Below the pieces are notes generated by a model. That model worked only from the letters and a program-made list of their open reading frames with translations. It made no database searches and was not told where the DNA came from. This document shows, in pieces, positions 23,292 to 31,020 of a stretch of 64,000 nt of DNA. Position 1 is the stretch's first letter. The number at the start of each line of letters is the position of its first letter. The translations under genes and the position numbers were made by a program. This DNA is from Actinomycetes bacterium. Its GTDB lineage: Bacteria; Actinomycetota; Acidimicrobiia; Acidimicrobiales; Acidimicrobilacustridaceae. The stretch covers positions 143,050 through 207,049 of the forward strand of contig JAKOVH010000021.1 of NCBI GenBank assembly GCA_029782145.1. Reading direction: 5' to 3'.

Positions 23292-24143
23292 TCAGCCGCT
23301 GCCGCCGACCGGCTCGGTCCAGTTGGGCTGGAGGGTGAGCTTGCCGTCGGCGTCGAACAGGGCCGTGCCGTCAGGGGTGATCAGCTTGCCGCTGGAGTCC
23401 AGCATCGGCTTGCCGTTCGGCCACAGCATGGCGGCGGTGGCGTCGGTGCCCACCTGCTTGGCGTCGATCTTGGCGCCCGAGAGCACCTCGCGCTCGTAGC
23501 GGACCACCTCGAGCAGCTGCGCCTCGGTGAGCGAGCCCTTGAAGCTGGGCATCTGGTTGCCGTTGTAGCTCAGCGTCTTGTGCTGGCCCTCTTCGCGGTT
23601 GGGGTCGCCGTAGGGGGTGCCCGAGGGGCCCGTGCCGCTCGAGCCCAGCCACACGAACTCGAGCTGGCCGAGGATGTCGGGGAAGGTCTTCAGCACGTCG
23701 CCGTTGCTGAGCGGCCGGCCGACGCCGCCGCCGCCGGTGGAGCCGTGGCAGGTGGCGCACTGGGCGGCGAAGATCGTGGCGCCCGCCTGGAGCTGGGTCG
23801 GCTGGCCGGTGGCGGCCTTCGACAGGCCGCCGACGTAGATGATCGCCCACACCGGCAGGAACGCCAGCACGGGCATCGCCCAGATCGGGATCTTCTTGCG
23901 CTTCAGCGCCGCCTCGACGTAGGGCGGCAGCGGTTCGGGCTCCGGAGCGACCGCCGGGGTCGCGGCCGCAGGCGCGGCGGCCGCGGTGGCTGCGGCCGGC
24001 TCGACCGCTGCACCGGGAGCCGGCTCGGCGGGGGCGGCCTCCGCCGGCGTGGCGTCCCCGCCACCACCGTCACCGCCGCCGAGGCCGAGGGCCGAGCGGC
24101 GATCACGGGAGCGCTTGAGCAGGTGCTCGGGAACTTCGGTCAC
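23292..24143 (-). CDS. Membrane-anchored monoheme cytochrome c with N-terminal PEHL tag
   Basis: A 283-residue protein. The N-terminal TEVPEHLLKRSRDRRSALG is followed by a Gly/Ala/Pro-rich linker to about residue 75, one membrane helix (about 86-106) and an extracytoplasmic cytochrome c domain. That domain carries one heme site, CATCH at 129-133, and a probable distal Met in NQMPSFKGSLTEAQ. It probably passes electrons between the b6f-like complex and an oxidase. GTG 24143 is chosen because a GGAGGAG site precedes it and the same tag opens the petD-like protein at 26200. Upstream in-frame codons show no homology. It is divergent from the b6f/nuo operon and convergent with zwf. Confidence 0.85.
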   Translation of the reverse strand: MTEVPEHLLKRSRDRRSALGLGGGDGGGGDATPAEAAPAEPAPGAAVEPAAATAAAAPAAATPAVAPEPEPLPPYVEAALKRKKIPIWAMPVLAFLPVWAIIYVGGLSKAATGQPTQLQAGATIFAAQCATCHGSTGGGGVGRPLSNGDVLKTFPDILGQLEFVWLGSSGTGPSGTPYGDPNREEGQHKTLSYNGNQMPSFKGSLTEAQLLEVVRYEREVLSGAKIDAKQVGTDATAAMLWPNGKPMLDSSGKLITPDGTALFDADGKLTLQPNWTEPVGGSG

Positions 24144-24210
24144 AGCTCCTCCGAGGACGTCGGACGGGTGAGGCGCGAACCGGACCGGGGGGAGCGGCTC
24201 GAACGGGCCC

Positions 24211-24216
24211 AACCTA
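24211..24216 (-). promoter_or_regulatory. Candidate -10 element (TAGGTT) of the cytochrome c gene
   Basis: TAGGTT on the minus strand lies about 68 nt before the GTG, giving a leader of about 60 nt that contains the GGAGGAG site. Confidence 0.35.
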
Positions 24217-24421
24217 GACGACGCGCCGCGACGGACACCAAGTAGCGCAGGCGGTCGACACGGGGGTGCGGTGTAGGTGGCGTCGTGTCGCGGGCGCCGC
24301 CCGCGCCCGGCTCGTCGCGCCTCGGCCGTGGATGTGCCTGTGCCGCGTCGGCGGTGGTAGACAATCACTCACGTCGGCCCCGGTCCCGCACCGCAGGTCG
24401 GCCCGCCACGCCGTCATCATT

Positions 24422-24437
24422 TGTGAGCACGTTCACG
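24422..24437 (+). promoter_or_regulatory. CRP/GlxR-type operator candidate upstream of the b6f/nuo operon
   Basis: TGTGA-GCACGT-TCACG matches the CRP-family consensus TGTGA-N6-TCACA at 9 of 10 positions. It lies 16 nt before the GTG at 24454, beside the GAGGGAGG ribosome binding site. A weak -10 candidate, CATCAT, lies immediately upstream (24415-24420). In that case the site would overlap the transcription start, suggesting repression or a regulated start. Confidence 0.5.
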
Positions 24438-24453
24438 AGGGAGGTCCCACCGG

Positions 24454-24906
24454 GTGGTTGCGTTCGTCTCTGCCCTGCTGGTCCTGATCGGGCTGAGCCT
24501 GCTCGTCGTCCCGATGAGCAAGCGGCGTCCGGTCGGCACCCCCCTCACCTGGGGCGAGGCCATGGTCGCCTCCGTGTACGCCTTCTTCTTGATGTTCTGG
24601 GCCTACGGCGTGATCCCGCACCTGTGGCTGACCTGGGCCGACAACGAGCTGCAGTGGCGCCCGGACAAGCTCCTCTACGGCCCCGGCTCGATCCTGCAGC
24701 CGCAGTCGCTCGGCGGGTCGTTCCCGATGACGATCACCTATCAGACCCTGCGCGACCTCATCGCCGTGGGCATCTACGTCGTGTTCCTCGGCGGGCAGAT
24801 CGCGCTGTGGGCGTACTGGCAGAACCGGGGCAAGCGGGCCGCCGCCGCCGAGTCCACCGCCGTGGTGGAGTCCGGCTACGGCCGCCCGCTGGTGCGGAAG
24901 GGCTGA
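24454..24906 (+). CDS. Uncharacterised membrane protein of the b6f-like operon
   Basis: A 150-residue protein I cannot assign to a named family. About three membrane helices are visible: FVSALLVLIGLSLLVVP (4-20), MVASVYAFFLMFWAYGVIP (about 37-55) and LIAVGIYVVFLGGQIALWAYW (about 102-122). A cytoplasmic or extracytoplasmic segment with WADNELQWRPDKLLYGPG lies between helices 2 and 3. It starts at GTG with a GAGGGAGGTCC site. As the first gene of the operon, 3 nt before the ferredoxin, it may be an accessory or assembly subunit of the b6f-like complex, or anchor the ferredoxin to it. That role is inferred from position only. Confidence 0.7.
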   Translation: MVAFVSALLVLIGLSLLVVPMSKRRPVGTPLTWGEAMVASVYAFFLMFWAYGVIPHLWLTWADNELQWRPDKLLYGPGSILQPQSLGGSFPMTITYQTLRDLIAVGIYVVFLGGQIALWAYWQNRGKRAAAAESTAVVESGYGRPLVRKG

Positions 24907-24909
24907 CCC

Positions 24910-25326
24910 GTGGCGCGCACCGACGCCAACCCCCCGATGCCGGAGTTCCGGGACGACTACGTCCTGCAGGAGGTCGACGCCGCCTGGCTCTCCAAGGCGG
25001 TCAAGCCCAAGCAGTTCATCCACATCGACCAGTCCGAGTGCATCACCTGCGAGGGCTGCGTCGACATCTGCCCCTGGAAGTGCATCCACCTGGTCCGCAC
25101 CGAGTCGATCGACGAGGCGCTCGGCACCGAGCTGCCCGGTGAGGACCCCGGTGACCGATCCGTGTTCCTGATCGACGACGACGTGTGCACCCGCTGCGCC
25201 CTGTGCGTCGATCGCTGCCCCACCGGTGTGATCATCCTCGGCAAGGTCGGCGACGCCCCGGCCGACGGTGACCCCCACCAGCGCACTCCCACCCACGGCT
25301 ACGGCTACGGCATGCGCCTCGGCTGA
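24910..25326 (+). CDS. 2x[4Fe-4S] ferredoxin-like protein
   Basis: A 138-residue iron-sulfur protein with two classical clusters. The first set is Cys44, Cys47, Cys50 and Cys54 (CITCEGCVDICPWKC); the second is Cys93, Cys96, Cys99 and Cys103 (CTRCALCVDRCPTG). A ~35-residue acidic insert between them and an N-terminal extension distinguish it from small soluble ferredoxins. There is no signal peptide or membrane helix, so it is cytoplasmic or bound to a membrane partner. A ferredoxin-like subunit inside a cytochrome bc/b6f operon is unusual. It could connect a cytoplasmic electron pool to the quinone-reducing side of the complex (inference). GTG start. Confidence 0.85.
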   Translation: MARTDANPPMPEFRDDYVLQEVDAAWLSKAVKPKQFIHIDQSECITCEGCVDICPWKCIHLVRTESIDEALGTELPGEDPGDRSVFLIDDDVCTRCALCVDRCPTGVIILGKVGDAPADGDPHQRTPTHGYGYGMRLG

Positions 25327-25394
25327 CGCCACCGACGAACCCACGAAGCGACCGACCCCGAGCACCCGGCCTCGAGAGCAACGGAGCAACCACC

Positions 25395-26183
25395 TTGGCC
25401 AAGACCATGGAGCGCCCCGGCGGGAAGAAGACCCCCGGCCAGCGCGTCAGCGAGATCGTCGACAAGACGCAGGGCTCCCAGGCCTGGAACTCGATCTTCC
25501 GGCCGGGCTCGGTGTTCCGGAAGGGCTACACCGACAGCCCCCGGAACCGGTCCTACGTGATCATGAACAGCGTGCTGTACCACCTCCACCCGGTGAAGGT
25601 GAAGCGGCACGCGGTGAAGGTCAGCTACACCCTCTGCCTCGGTGGCCTGAGCTTCTTCCTGTTCATCCTGCTCACCATCACCGGCATCTTCTTGATGTTC
25701 TTCTACCGGCCCACCGCCGCCCAGGCCTGGAACGACATCTACACGCTGCAGACCTCGGTGACCTTCGGCCTGCTCGTGCGGAACATGCACCGGTGGGCCG
25801 CCCACCTCATGGTGCTGTCGGTGTTCCTGCACATGGCGCGGGTGTTCTACCACGGCGCCTACAAGCCGCCCCGGGAGTTCAACTGGGTGATCGGCGTGAT
25901 CCTGCTCACCCTCACGCTGCTGCTGTCGTTCACCGGCTACCTGCTGCCGTGGGACCAGCTGGCGCTGTGGGCCGTCACCGTGGGCACCAACATGATGGGC
26001 TACACGCCGGTCTTCGGCGACCAGGTCCGCTTCGTGCTGCTCGGTGGCAAGGAGATCGGCACCGACACGCTCCTGCGCTGGTACGTGCTGCACGTGTTGT
26101 TCGTCCCGTTCGTCACCGTCATCTTCCTGGCCATCCACTTCTGGCGGGTGCGCAAGGACGGCGGCATCTCCGGACCGTTGTGA
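25395..26183 (+). CDS. petB: Cytochrome b6-like subunit of the quinol:cytochrome c reductase
   Basis: A 262-residue split cytochrome b, N-terminal part, with four helices carrying both b hemes. The heme ligands are His132 and His146, and His233 and His248. The spacings of 14 and 15 are those of b6-type proteins. Cys81 in SYTLCLGG aligns with Cys35 of plant cytochrome b6 (YCLGG), which covalently holds heme c_n, so an extra c-type heme is likely. YRPTAAQAW, PREFNWVIG and the C-terminal ISGPL also match b6. It starts at TTG 25395 after a GGAG site; ATG 25407 is an alternative. Integral membrane protein, second gene after the ferredoxin. Confidence 0.92.
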   Translation: MAKTMERPGGKKTPGQRVSEIVDKTQGSQAWNSIFRPGSVFRKGYTDSPRNRSYVIMNSVLYHLHPVKVKRHAVKVSYTLCLGGLSFFLFILLTITGIFLMFFYRPTAAQAWNDIYTLQTSVTFGLLVRNMHRWAAHLMVLSVFLHMARVFYHGAYKPPREFNWVIGVILLTLTLLLSFTGYLLPWDQLALWAVTVGTNMMGYTPVFGDQVRFVLLGGKEIGTDTLLRWYVLHVLFVPFVTVIFLAIHFWRVRKDGGISGPL

Positions 26184-26199
26184 TCGAGGAGCGCCAGCG

Positions 26200-27009
26200 T
26201 TGACCGAGATCCCCGAACACCTCCGCAAGCGGGCCGAGGCCGCTCGCGCCAAGGCCGCCGAGAAGGCGGCCGAGGGCGGCGCGCCCGCTGAGGGCGCGGC
26301 GCCCGCCGCCGGGGCCGAGGAGCCGGCGGCCGCGCCGAGCGGCGAGGCCAGCCGCATCCCGGCCCACCTGCTCGAGCGCTCGAAGTCGGCCAAGGCCCGC
26401 AAGGAGGGCGCCACCGCCGAGCCGGCCGCCGCCGCACCCGCCGCCGCCGGCGGTGGGGGCGTCGCCACCGCCGTCGCCGCCGCCGCACCGCCCCCCACCG
26501 CCACCGGCCCGGGCGGGCACACCCAGCGGCTGCTCACCGTCGTGAAGGCCGGTTCCATCCAGGACGTCAAGGCGACGCCGGTCGACAAGGTCCACACGTG
26601 GCCCCACCTGCTCGCCGTCGAGTTCGTCGCCTCGCTGCTGATGCTGACGTTCGTGCTGATCTTCTCGATCTTCGTGAACGCCCCGCTGCTCGAGCTGGCG
26701 AACATCAACAACACGCCGAACCCGTCGAAGGCGCCCTGGTACTTCCTGGGCCTGCAGGAGCTGCTCACCATGTTCCACCCGATGGTCGCCGGCGTGACCA
26801 TCCCGGGCATGGGCATCTTCTTGCTGATCCTGGCGCCCTACATCGACCGCAACCCGAACAACAAGCCCGAGGACCGCAAGTTCGCCATCTCGTTGTTCAC
26901 CATGTTCCTGATGTTCTGGGCCGTGCTCGTCATCATCGGCTCGTTCTTCCGGGGTCCGGGCTTCAACTTCGTCGCTCCCTGGACCCAGGGTCTGTTCTTC
27001 GAGCTCTGA
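26200..27009 (+). CDS. petD: Cytochrome b6f subunit IV-like protein with N-terminal PEHL-tagged extension
   Basis: A 269-residue C-terminal cytochrome b part. The last ~140 residues hold three membrane helices (about 137-160, 200-217 and 228-250) and the quinol-oxidation motif in PSKAPWYFLGLQELLTMF. The first ~105 residues are an unusual cytoplasmic extension. TEIPEHLRKRAEAARAK opens it, a second copy, SRIPAHLLERSKSAKARK, follows at 51-68, and Ala/Pro-rich linkers surround them. The same tag begins the divergent cytochrome c. TTG 26200 is chosen because of the GAGGAG site 6-11 nt upstream and this similarity. It follows petB by 16 nt. Confidence 0.9.
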   Translation: MTEIPEHLRKRAEAARAKAAEKAAEGGAPAEGAAPAAGAEEPAAAPSGEASRIPAHLLERSKSAKARKEGATAEPAAAAPAAAGGGGVATAVAAAAPPPTATGPGGHTQRLLTVVKAGSIQDVKATPVDKVHTWPHLLAVEFVASLLMLTFVLIFSIFVNAPLLELANINNTPNPSKAPWYFLGLQELLTMFHPMVAGVTIPGMGIFLLILAPYIDRNPNNKPEDRKFAISLFTMFLMFWAVLVIIGSFFRGPGFNFVAPWTQGLFFEL

Positions 27010-27033
27010 CAAGGGCACAGGTAGGAGCCCCCC

Positions 27034-27894
27034 ATGAACCCTCTCGTGATCGTGATCCCGGTCGTCGTGGTGCTGGCCGGTGTGGTGTTGTTCGCGGCGG
27101 CGCGCCGGCGCGACGTCGGGTCGGCGACGGGTGCGTTGTCGCGCGAGACGCGCAAGCGTGATCGCTCGATGCCGTCGTCGTTGGTCGAGCAGGGGCCCGA
27201 GGTGGTGTCGGGGCGCGACGTGGAGGCCCGCGCCGAGCTCGAGCGCCGTCCGCCGGAGCTGGTGAAGGTCGGCGGCGCCGACCTGGCCGAGTACGTGCCG
27301 CCCGACCCCGAGACGCTGGGCGTCACCCGCCGGCAGTTCTTCAACCGGTCGATCATCGTGCTCATGGGCTTCGGGCTGTCGGCCTTCGGTGCCGCCGTGA
27401 TCGCGTTCTTGTGGCCGACGCCGAAGGGCGGGTTCGGCTCGAAGATCCGGGTGGGCAACGTCTCCGACGTGGTCGCCAAGATCGAGGCGTCGAGCGGGTT
27501 CTTGTACCTGGCCGAGGGCCGCATGTGGATCACCCAGTACCCGGCCGCGGCGCTCGAGAAGGCCAAGAAGGTGTACCCGCAGTCGGTGCTCAACGGCATG
27601 GAGGCGGGCGTGGTGGCGCTGTACCAGAAGTGCCCGCACCTCGGGTGCCGGGTGCCGTCGTGCGCCACGTCGCAGTGGTTCGAGTGCCCGTGCCACGGCT
27701 CGCAGTACAACCAGGTGGGGGAGAAGAAGGGTGGCCCGGCGCCGCGCGGCATGGACCACTTCGCCATGGAGGTCGCTGGCGGCGTGCTGACCGTGAACAC
27801 CGGTCAGATCATCCAGGGCCCGCCGATCGGCACCAACACCACTGGTCAGGAAGCTGAAGGCCCGCACTGCGTGGGCTCCGGAGGACACCACTGA
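27034..27894 (+). CDS. Rieske [2Fe-2S] protein of the b6f-like complex
   Basis: A 286-residue high-potential iron-sulfur subunit that takes electrons from quinol. Box 1 is CPHLGC (Cys200, His202, Cys205) and box 2 is CPCHGS (Cys218, Cys220, His221), giving two Cys and two His ligands plus the disulfide pair. An N-terminal helix (about 2-23) is followed by a ~80-residue loop and a second helix (107-127). That helix is preceded by TRRQFFNRS, a twin-arginine motif, as expected for Tat-translocated actinobacterial Rieske proteins. Codon use in the first third favours GCG, TTG and TCG more than its neighbours. The stop overlaps the next start by 1 nt (TGATG). Confidence 0.93.
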   Translation: MNPLVIVIPVVVVLAGVVLFAAARRRDVGSATGALSRETRKRDRSMPSSLVEQGPEVVSGRDVEARAELERRPPELVKVGGADLAEYVPPDPETLGVTRRQFFNRSIIVLMGFGLSAFGAAVIAFLWPTPKGGFGSKIRVGNVSDVVAKIEASSGFLYLAEGRMWITQYPAAALEKAKKVYPQSVLNGMEAGVVALYQKCPHLGCRVPSCATSQWFECPCHGSQYNQVGEKKGGPAPRGMDHFAMEVAGGVLTVNTGQIIQGPPIGTNTTGQEAEGPHCVGSGGHH

Positions 27895-29003
27895 TGCACG
27901 ACCTCAGCGGCCAGCTGGTGCTGGCCGACGTCCAGAAGGCCATCGGCTACGTCCTGGCCGTCCTGCTCGTCCTGGCGTTCGCGGTCGCCGTGCTCGTCAA
28001 CATGCGACGGGGCCGGGCCGAGGTCGGCTCGGAGGTCGAGCTGGCGGCCAACCGCAAGCCGTACATGGCCGACGACGAGCTCGAGACCAAGAAGCTCGAC
28101 CGCACCCTCGGCGTCGGCCTGGTGCTTCTCGCGGTCATCGCCGTCGCTCTGCCGCTCTACTGGCTGGCCGAGCCGGGCCGGCAGGCCGACGCGGTGGCCG
28201 GCTTCGCCGACGTGGCCGTCGCCCGGGGCGAGAACACCTACGTCAACGGCGCCCAGTGCGCCAGCTGCCACGGCCCCGAGGGCGTCGGCGGCGTCGCCAA
28301 CTACACCATCACCGACCCCTCCACCGGCGACTTCGTCGCCCAGGTCCAGTGGAAGGCCCCGGCGCTCAACACCGTGATGTACCGCTACACCCCCGAGCAG
28401 GTGCTGTTCATCTTGAACTACGGCCGTGGCTACTCGCCGATGCCGGCCTGGGGCGCACCCGGCGGCGGTCCGCTCACCGAGCAGCAGCTCACCAACGTGA
28501 TCGCCTACCTGACCTCCATCCAGCTCACCGGCGACGAGTCCAAGGCGGCGGTGCAGGCCGAGCTCGACGCCACCTGCAAGGCCGACGACGCCGGCCAGTG
28601 CACCCTGCCGGGGGCGAAGTACAAGACCCTCGGTGAGGCGGTGTTCAACCTCGGCTACGACTCCGGCTTCGCCGGGGGCGCCTACTCCTGCGGGCGCTGC
28701 CACACCAAGGGCTGGTCCTACGGCCAGGCCCAGGTGCCCGGTGGCGGCGCCATGGGGCCGAACCTCACGGGCGGCTCCGAGCAGCGCCAGTTCGCCACCG
28801 CGAAGCAGCAGGAGGCGTTCGTGTCGGCCTACCCGAAGGCCGGTACCGCCTACGGCTCCAGCGGCTGGTCCAGTGGCCGCATGGGCTCGTTCGGCACCAA
28901 CCCGAACTCCATCGATCCGAAGACCGCGACCATGTCGGCCGACCAGGTCATGTTGACCGAGGAGCAGATCGCGGCCGTCGTCGCCTACGAGCGGAGCCTG
29001 TGA
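27894..29003 (+). CDS. Diheme cytochrome c subunit
   Basis: A 369-residue membrane-bound cytochrome c. Two membrane helices (about 15-37 and 72-92) precede two extracytoplasmic heme domains with CASCH (Cys122-His126) and CGRCH (Cys266-His270). A likely Met ligand of the first heme is in GYSPMPAWG. It would carry electrons from the Rieske protein towards an oxidase, in the role of QcrC or cytochrome f. A diheme c-subunit is typical of Gram-positive bc complexes, but here it is combined with a split cytochrome b. The start overlaps the Rieske stop and the end overlaps the next gene by 4 nt (GTGA). Confidence 0.9.
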   Translation: MHDLSGQLVLADVQKAIGYVLAVLLVLAFAVAVLVNMRRGRAEVGSEVELAANRKPYMADDELETKKLDRTLGVGLVLLAVIAVALPLYWLAEPGRQADAVAGFADVAVARGENTYVNGAQCASCHGPEGVGGVANYTITDPSTGDFVAQVQWKAPALNTVMYRYTPEQVLFILNYGRGYSPMPAWGAPGGGPLTEQQLTNVIAYLTSIQLTGDESKAAVQAELDATCKADDAGQCTLPGAKYKTLGEAVFNLGYDSGFAGGAYSCGRCHTKGWSYGQAQVPGGGAMGPNLTGGSEQRQFATAKQQEAFVSAYPKAGTAYGSSGWSSGRMGSFGTNPNSIDPKTATMSADQVMLTEEQIAAVVAYERSL

Positions 29004-29959
29004 ACCCGATGCTCGCCACCGTCAACCTCTTCGCCGGCCTGGCCTGGAACCCCGGCATCCGGGGCATCCTCGTCGTCGCCGTGGGCGTCGCCGTGCTGTG
29101 CGGCTCGGTGTACATCCTGCTCGCCACCAACGTGGGGGCCCGGCTCGGCATGCTGCTCGCTTTCGCCGGGCTGTTCGGCTGGCTCACCATCCTCACCTTC
29201 TTCTGGTGGCTGTCCCCGCCGGCAATCGGCCCGCGCGGCAACAACGCCACGTGGAAACCGGTCGAGATCTACGTCAACGACGGCAGCTCACCGGCCCGCA
29301 CCCAGGTCCTCGAGAGCCTGGTGAGCCCGAGCGACCTGCCGACGGCGGCGGAGATCCAAGCCCAGCACCCCGAGCTGGCGACGGAGTACCCCAACGGCTT
29401 CGTGCTGTCCGACCTCGCCGCCAACAACCCCGAGATCATCGCCGAGTTCCTGCCCAAGGAGAGCCTCAACGGGTGGCGGCTCACCCCGTCGTCCTCGGCC
29501 GGTGAGGCCCAGGCCGCCGCCGACACCGCGCTCATCAACGCCCAGCTGTTCACCACCAACAGCGAGTACAAGAAGCTCAACACCTGGGAGTTCGGCGGCA
29601 AGCCCCGGCGGGTCGACGAGTGCGAGAACTCCGACGCGTTCTGCCGGGCCCGGTTCCGGGTGGAGCGCCTCGTGACCTTCTGGGACCACCCGAAGCACTA
29701 CGCCGTGGTGCAGGTGCAGCCCGTCGTGCCCCAGGAGACCAAGCCCGGTGAGGCCCCGCCGCTGCCGAAGGTCGACCAGAGCCAGCCGGTGTACTCGGTG
29801 GTGCTCGTGCGCGACCTCGGCGACGTGCGGCTGATCCCGTTCCTCTACTTCGTCATCTCCCTCAGCCTGTTCATCATCTTCGCCTGGACGCTCCACAACC
29901 GCGAGAAGGTGCTGAACCGCAACAAGGAGCTGGCGGAGGCCGCCGCCAAGGGGGCCTGA
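29000..29959 (+). CDS. Uncharacterised membrane protein, last gene before nuoA
   Basis: A 319-residue protein without a family I recognise. Two N-terminal helices (about 20-42 and 46-68) and one C-terminal helix (about 283-302) bracket a ~210-residue hydrophilic domain. That domain has no heme or metal motif; it contains two cysteines close together (DECENSDAFCRAR). The first ~70 residues (GARLGMLLAFAGLFGWLTI, FFWWLSPPAIGPRG) are hydrophobic and well formed. The GTG start overlaps the diheme cytochrome stop by 4 nt, and nuoA begins 4 nt after its own stop. It is therefore translationally coupled in the junction between the two complexes. It could be an accessory subunit or assembly factor of either; this is inference. 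Confidence 0.7.
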   Translation: MNPMLATVNLFAGLAWNPGIRGILVVAVGVAVLCGSVYILLATNVGARLGMLLAFAGLFGWLTILTFFWWLSPPAIGPRGNNATWKPVEIYVNDGSSPARTQVLESLVSPSDLPTAAEIQAQHPELATEYPNGFVLSDLAANNPEIIAEFLPKESLNGWRLTPSSSAGEAQAAADTALINAQLFTTNSEYKKLNTWEFGGKPRRVDECENSDAFCRARFRVERLVTFWDHPKHYAVVQVQPVVPQETKPGEAPPLPKVDQSQPVYSVVLVRDLGDVRLIPFLYFVISLSLFIIFAWTLHNREKVLNRNKELAEAAAKGA

Positions 29960-29963
29960 CACC

Positions 29964-30431
29964 GTGGGCCAGTACCTCCCCATCCTCGCCATGCTGGTGC
30001 TGGCCCTGATCTTCGCCGGGGTCAGCCGGCTGGTCTCCCAGCTGCTCGCGCCGCGGCGGCCGTCGGTGCCGAAGGCGGCTCCCTACGAGTGCGGCATCAT
30101 CCCGAGCCACGAGCCGCCGGAGCGCTTCCCCGTGAAGTTCTTCCTGGTGGCGATGATCTTCATCATCTTCGACATCGAGATCATCTTCCTGTTCCCGTTC
30201 GCCACGGTGTTCCGCGAGCTCGGCGGGTTCGGGATCGGCGCCATCGTCATCTTCTCGGCGGCCGTGTTCGAGTCGTTCGTGTACCTCATCAGCAAGGGCG
30301 CCCTGGACTGGGGGCCGGTCAAGCGGCTGCAGCGCTCCGACATCGTGTCGCCCGGCCGCACCTCGGCGAGCACCGTCCGCCGGGTGGGGCTCGAGGGCCG
30401 CGAGCCGGCGGCGGCCGGGGAGGCCGCCTGA
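29964..30431 (+). CDS. nuoA: NADH-quinone oxidoreductase subunit A (complex 1)
   Basis: A 155-residue membrane subunit of complex I with three helices (about 6-28, 57-79 and 89-110). The family marks are APYECGIIP in the first loop and [20 protein letters not shown] in helix 2, with its conserved acidic residues. The C-terminal ~40 residues are a longer tail than in most NuoA proteins. It starts at GTG 4 nt after the preceding gene, so nuo1 is an extension of the b6f-like operon. Its stop overlaps the nuoB start by 1 nt (TGATG). Confidence 0.95.
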   Translation: MGQYLPILAMLVLALIFAGVSRLVSQLLAPRRPSVPKAAPYECGIIPSHEPPERFPVKFFLVAMIFIIFDIEIIFLFPFATVFRELGGFGIGAIVIFSAAVFESFVYLISKGALDWGPVKRLQRSDIVSPGRTSASTVRRVGLEGREPAAAGEAA

Positions 30432-31018
30432 TGGCGCGCGAGTCGCGCCCCTCCGGCGGGCTGCTCGAGTCCGGCCTCGAGGGGCTCAACCACAACTTCC
30501 TCACGGGCACCCTCGAGGAGCTGGTGAAGTGGGCCCGCAAGCACAGCGTCATGCCGGCCACGTTCGGGCTGGCGTGCTGCGCCCTCGAGATGATGGCCAC
30601 CGGCGGGCCGCACTACGACCTGGCCCGCTACGGCATGGAGGTCTTCCGGGCCTCGCCCCGGCAGGCCGACCTCATGATCGTCGCCGGCCGGGTGTCGCAG
30701 AAGATGGCGCCGGTGCTCCGCCAGGTCTACGACCAGATGATGGAGCCCAAGTGGGTCATCTCGATGGGCGTGTGCGCCTCGTCGGGCGGCATGTTCAACA
30801 ACTACGCCATCGTCCAGGGCGTCGACCAGATCGTGCCCGTCGACGTCTACGCGCCGGGGTGCCCCCCCACGCCGGAGACGCTCATGCACTCCATCCTCAC
30901 GCTGCACCACCAGATCGCCACCGGCCACCTCACCCGCCGTCCCGGCGAGGGCGCGGGCATCGTGATCGAGCAGGCCGGTCCGTCGGGTCCCGTGCCCGTC
31001 AGCCTGGGACGGAGCTGA
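30431..31018 (+). CDS. nuoB: NADH-quinone oxidoreductase subunit B (complex 1)
   Basis: A 195-residue subunit carrying cluster N2, the last iron-sulfur centre before quinone. The cluster cysteines are Cys49, Cys50, Cys115 and Cys144 in [21 protein letters not shown] and APGCPP, with the unusual tandem Cys pair intact. The C-terminal end carries an extra ~20 residues. It overlaps nuoA by 1 nt, and nuoC follows after 2 nt. It differs clearly from NuoB of the second operon (GSCANCGG), so the two are old paralogues. Confidence 0.96.
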   Translation: MARESRPSGGLLESGLEGLNHNFLTGTLEELVKWARKHSVMPATFGLACCALEMMATGGPHYDLARYGMEVFRASPRQADLMIVAGRVSQKMAPVLRQVYDQMMEPKWVISMGVCASSGGMFNNYAIVQGVDQIVPVDVYAPGCPPTPETLMHSILTLHHQIATGHLTRRPGEGAGIVIEQAGPSGPVPVSLGRS

Positions 31019-31020
31019 TC

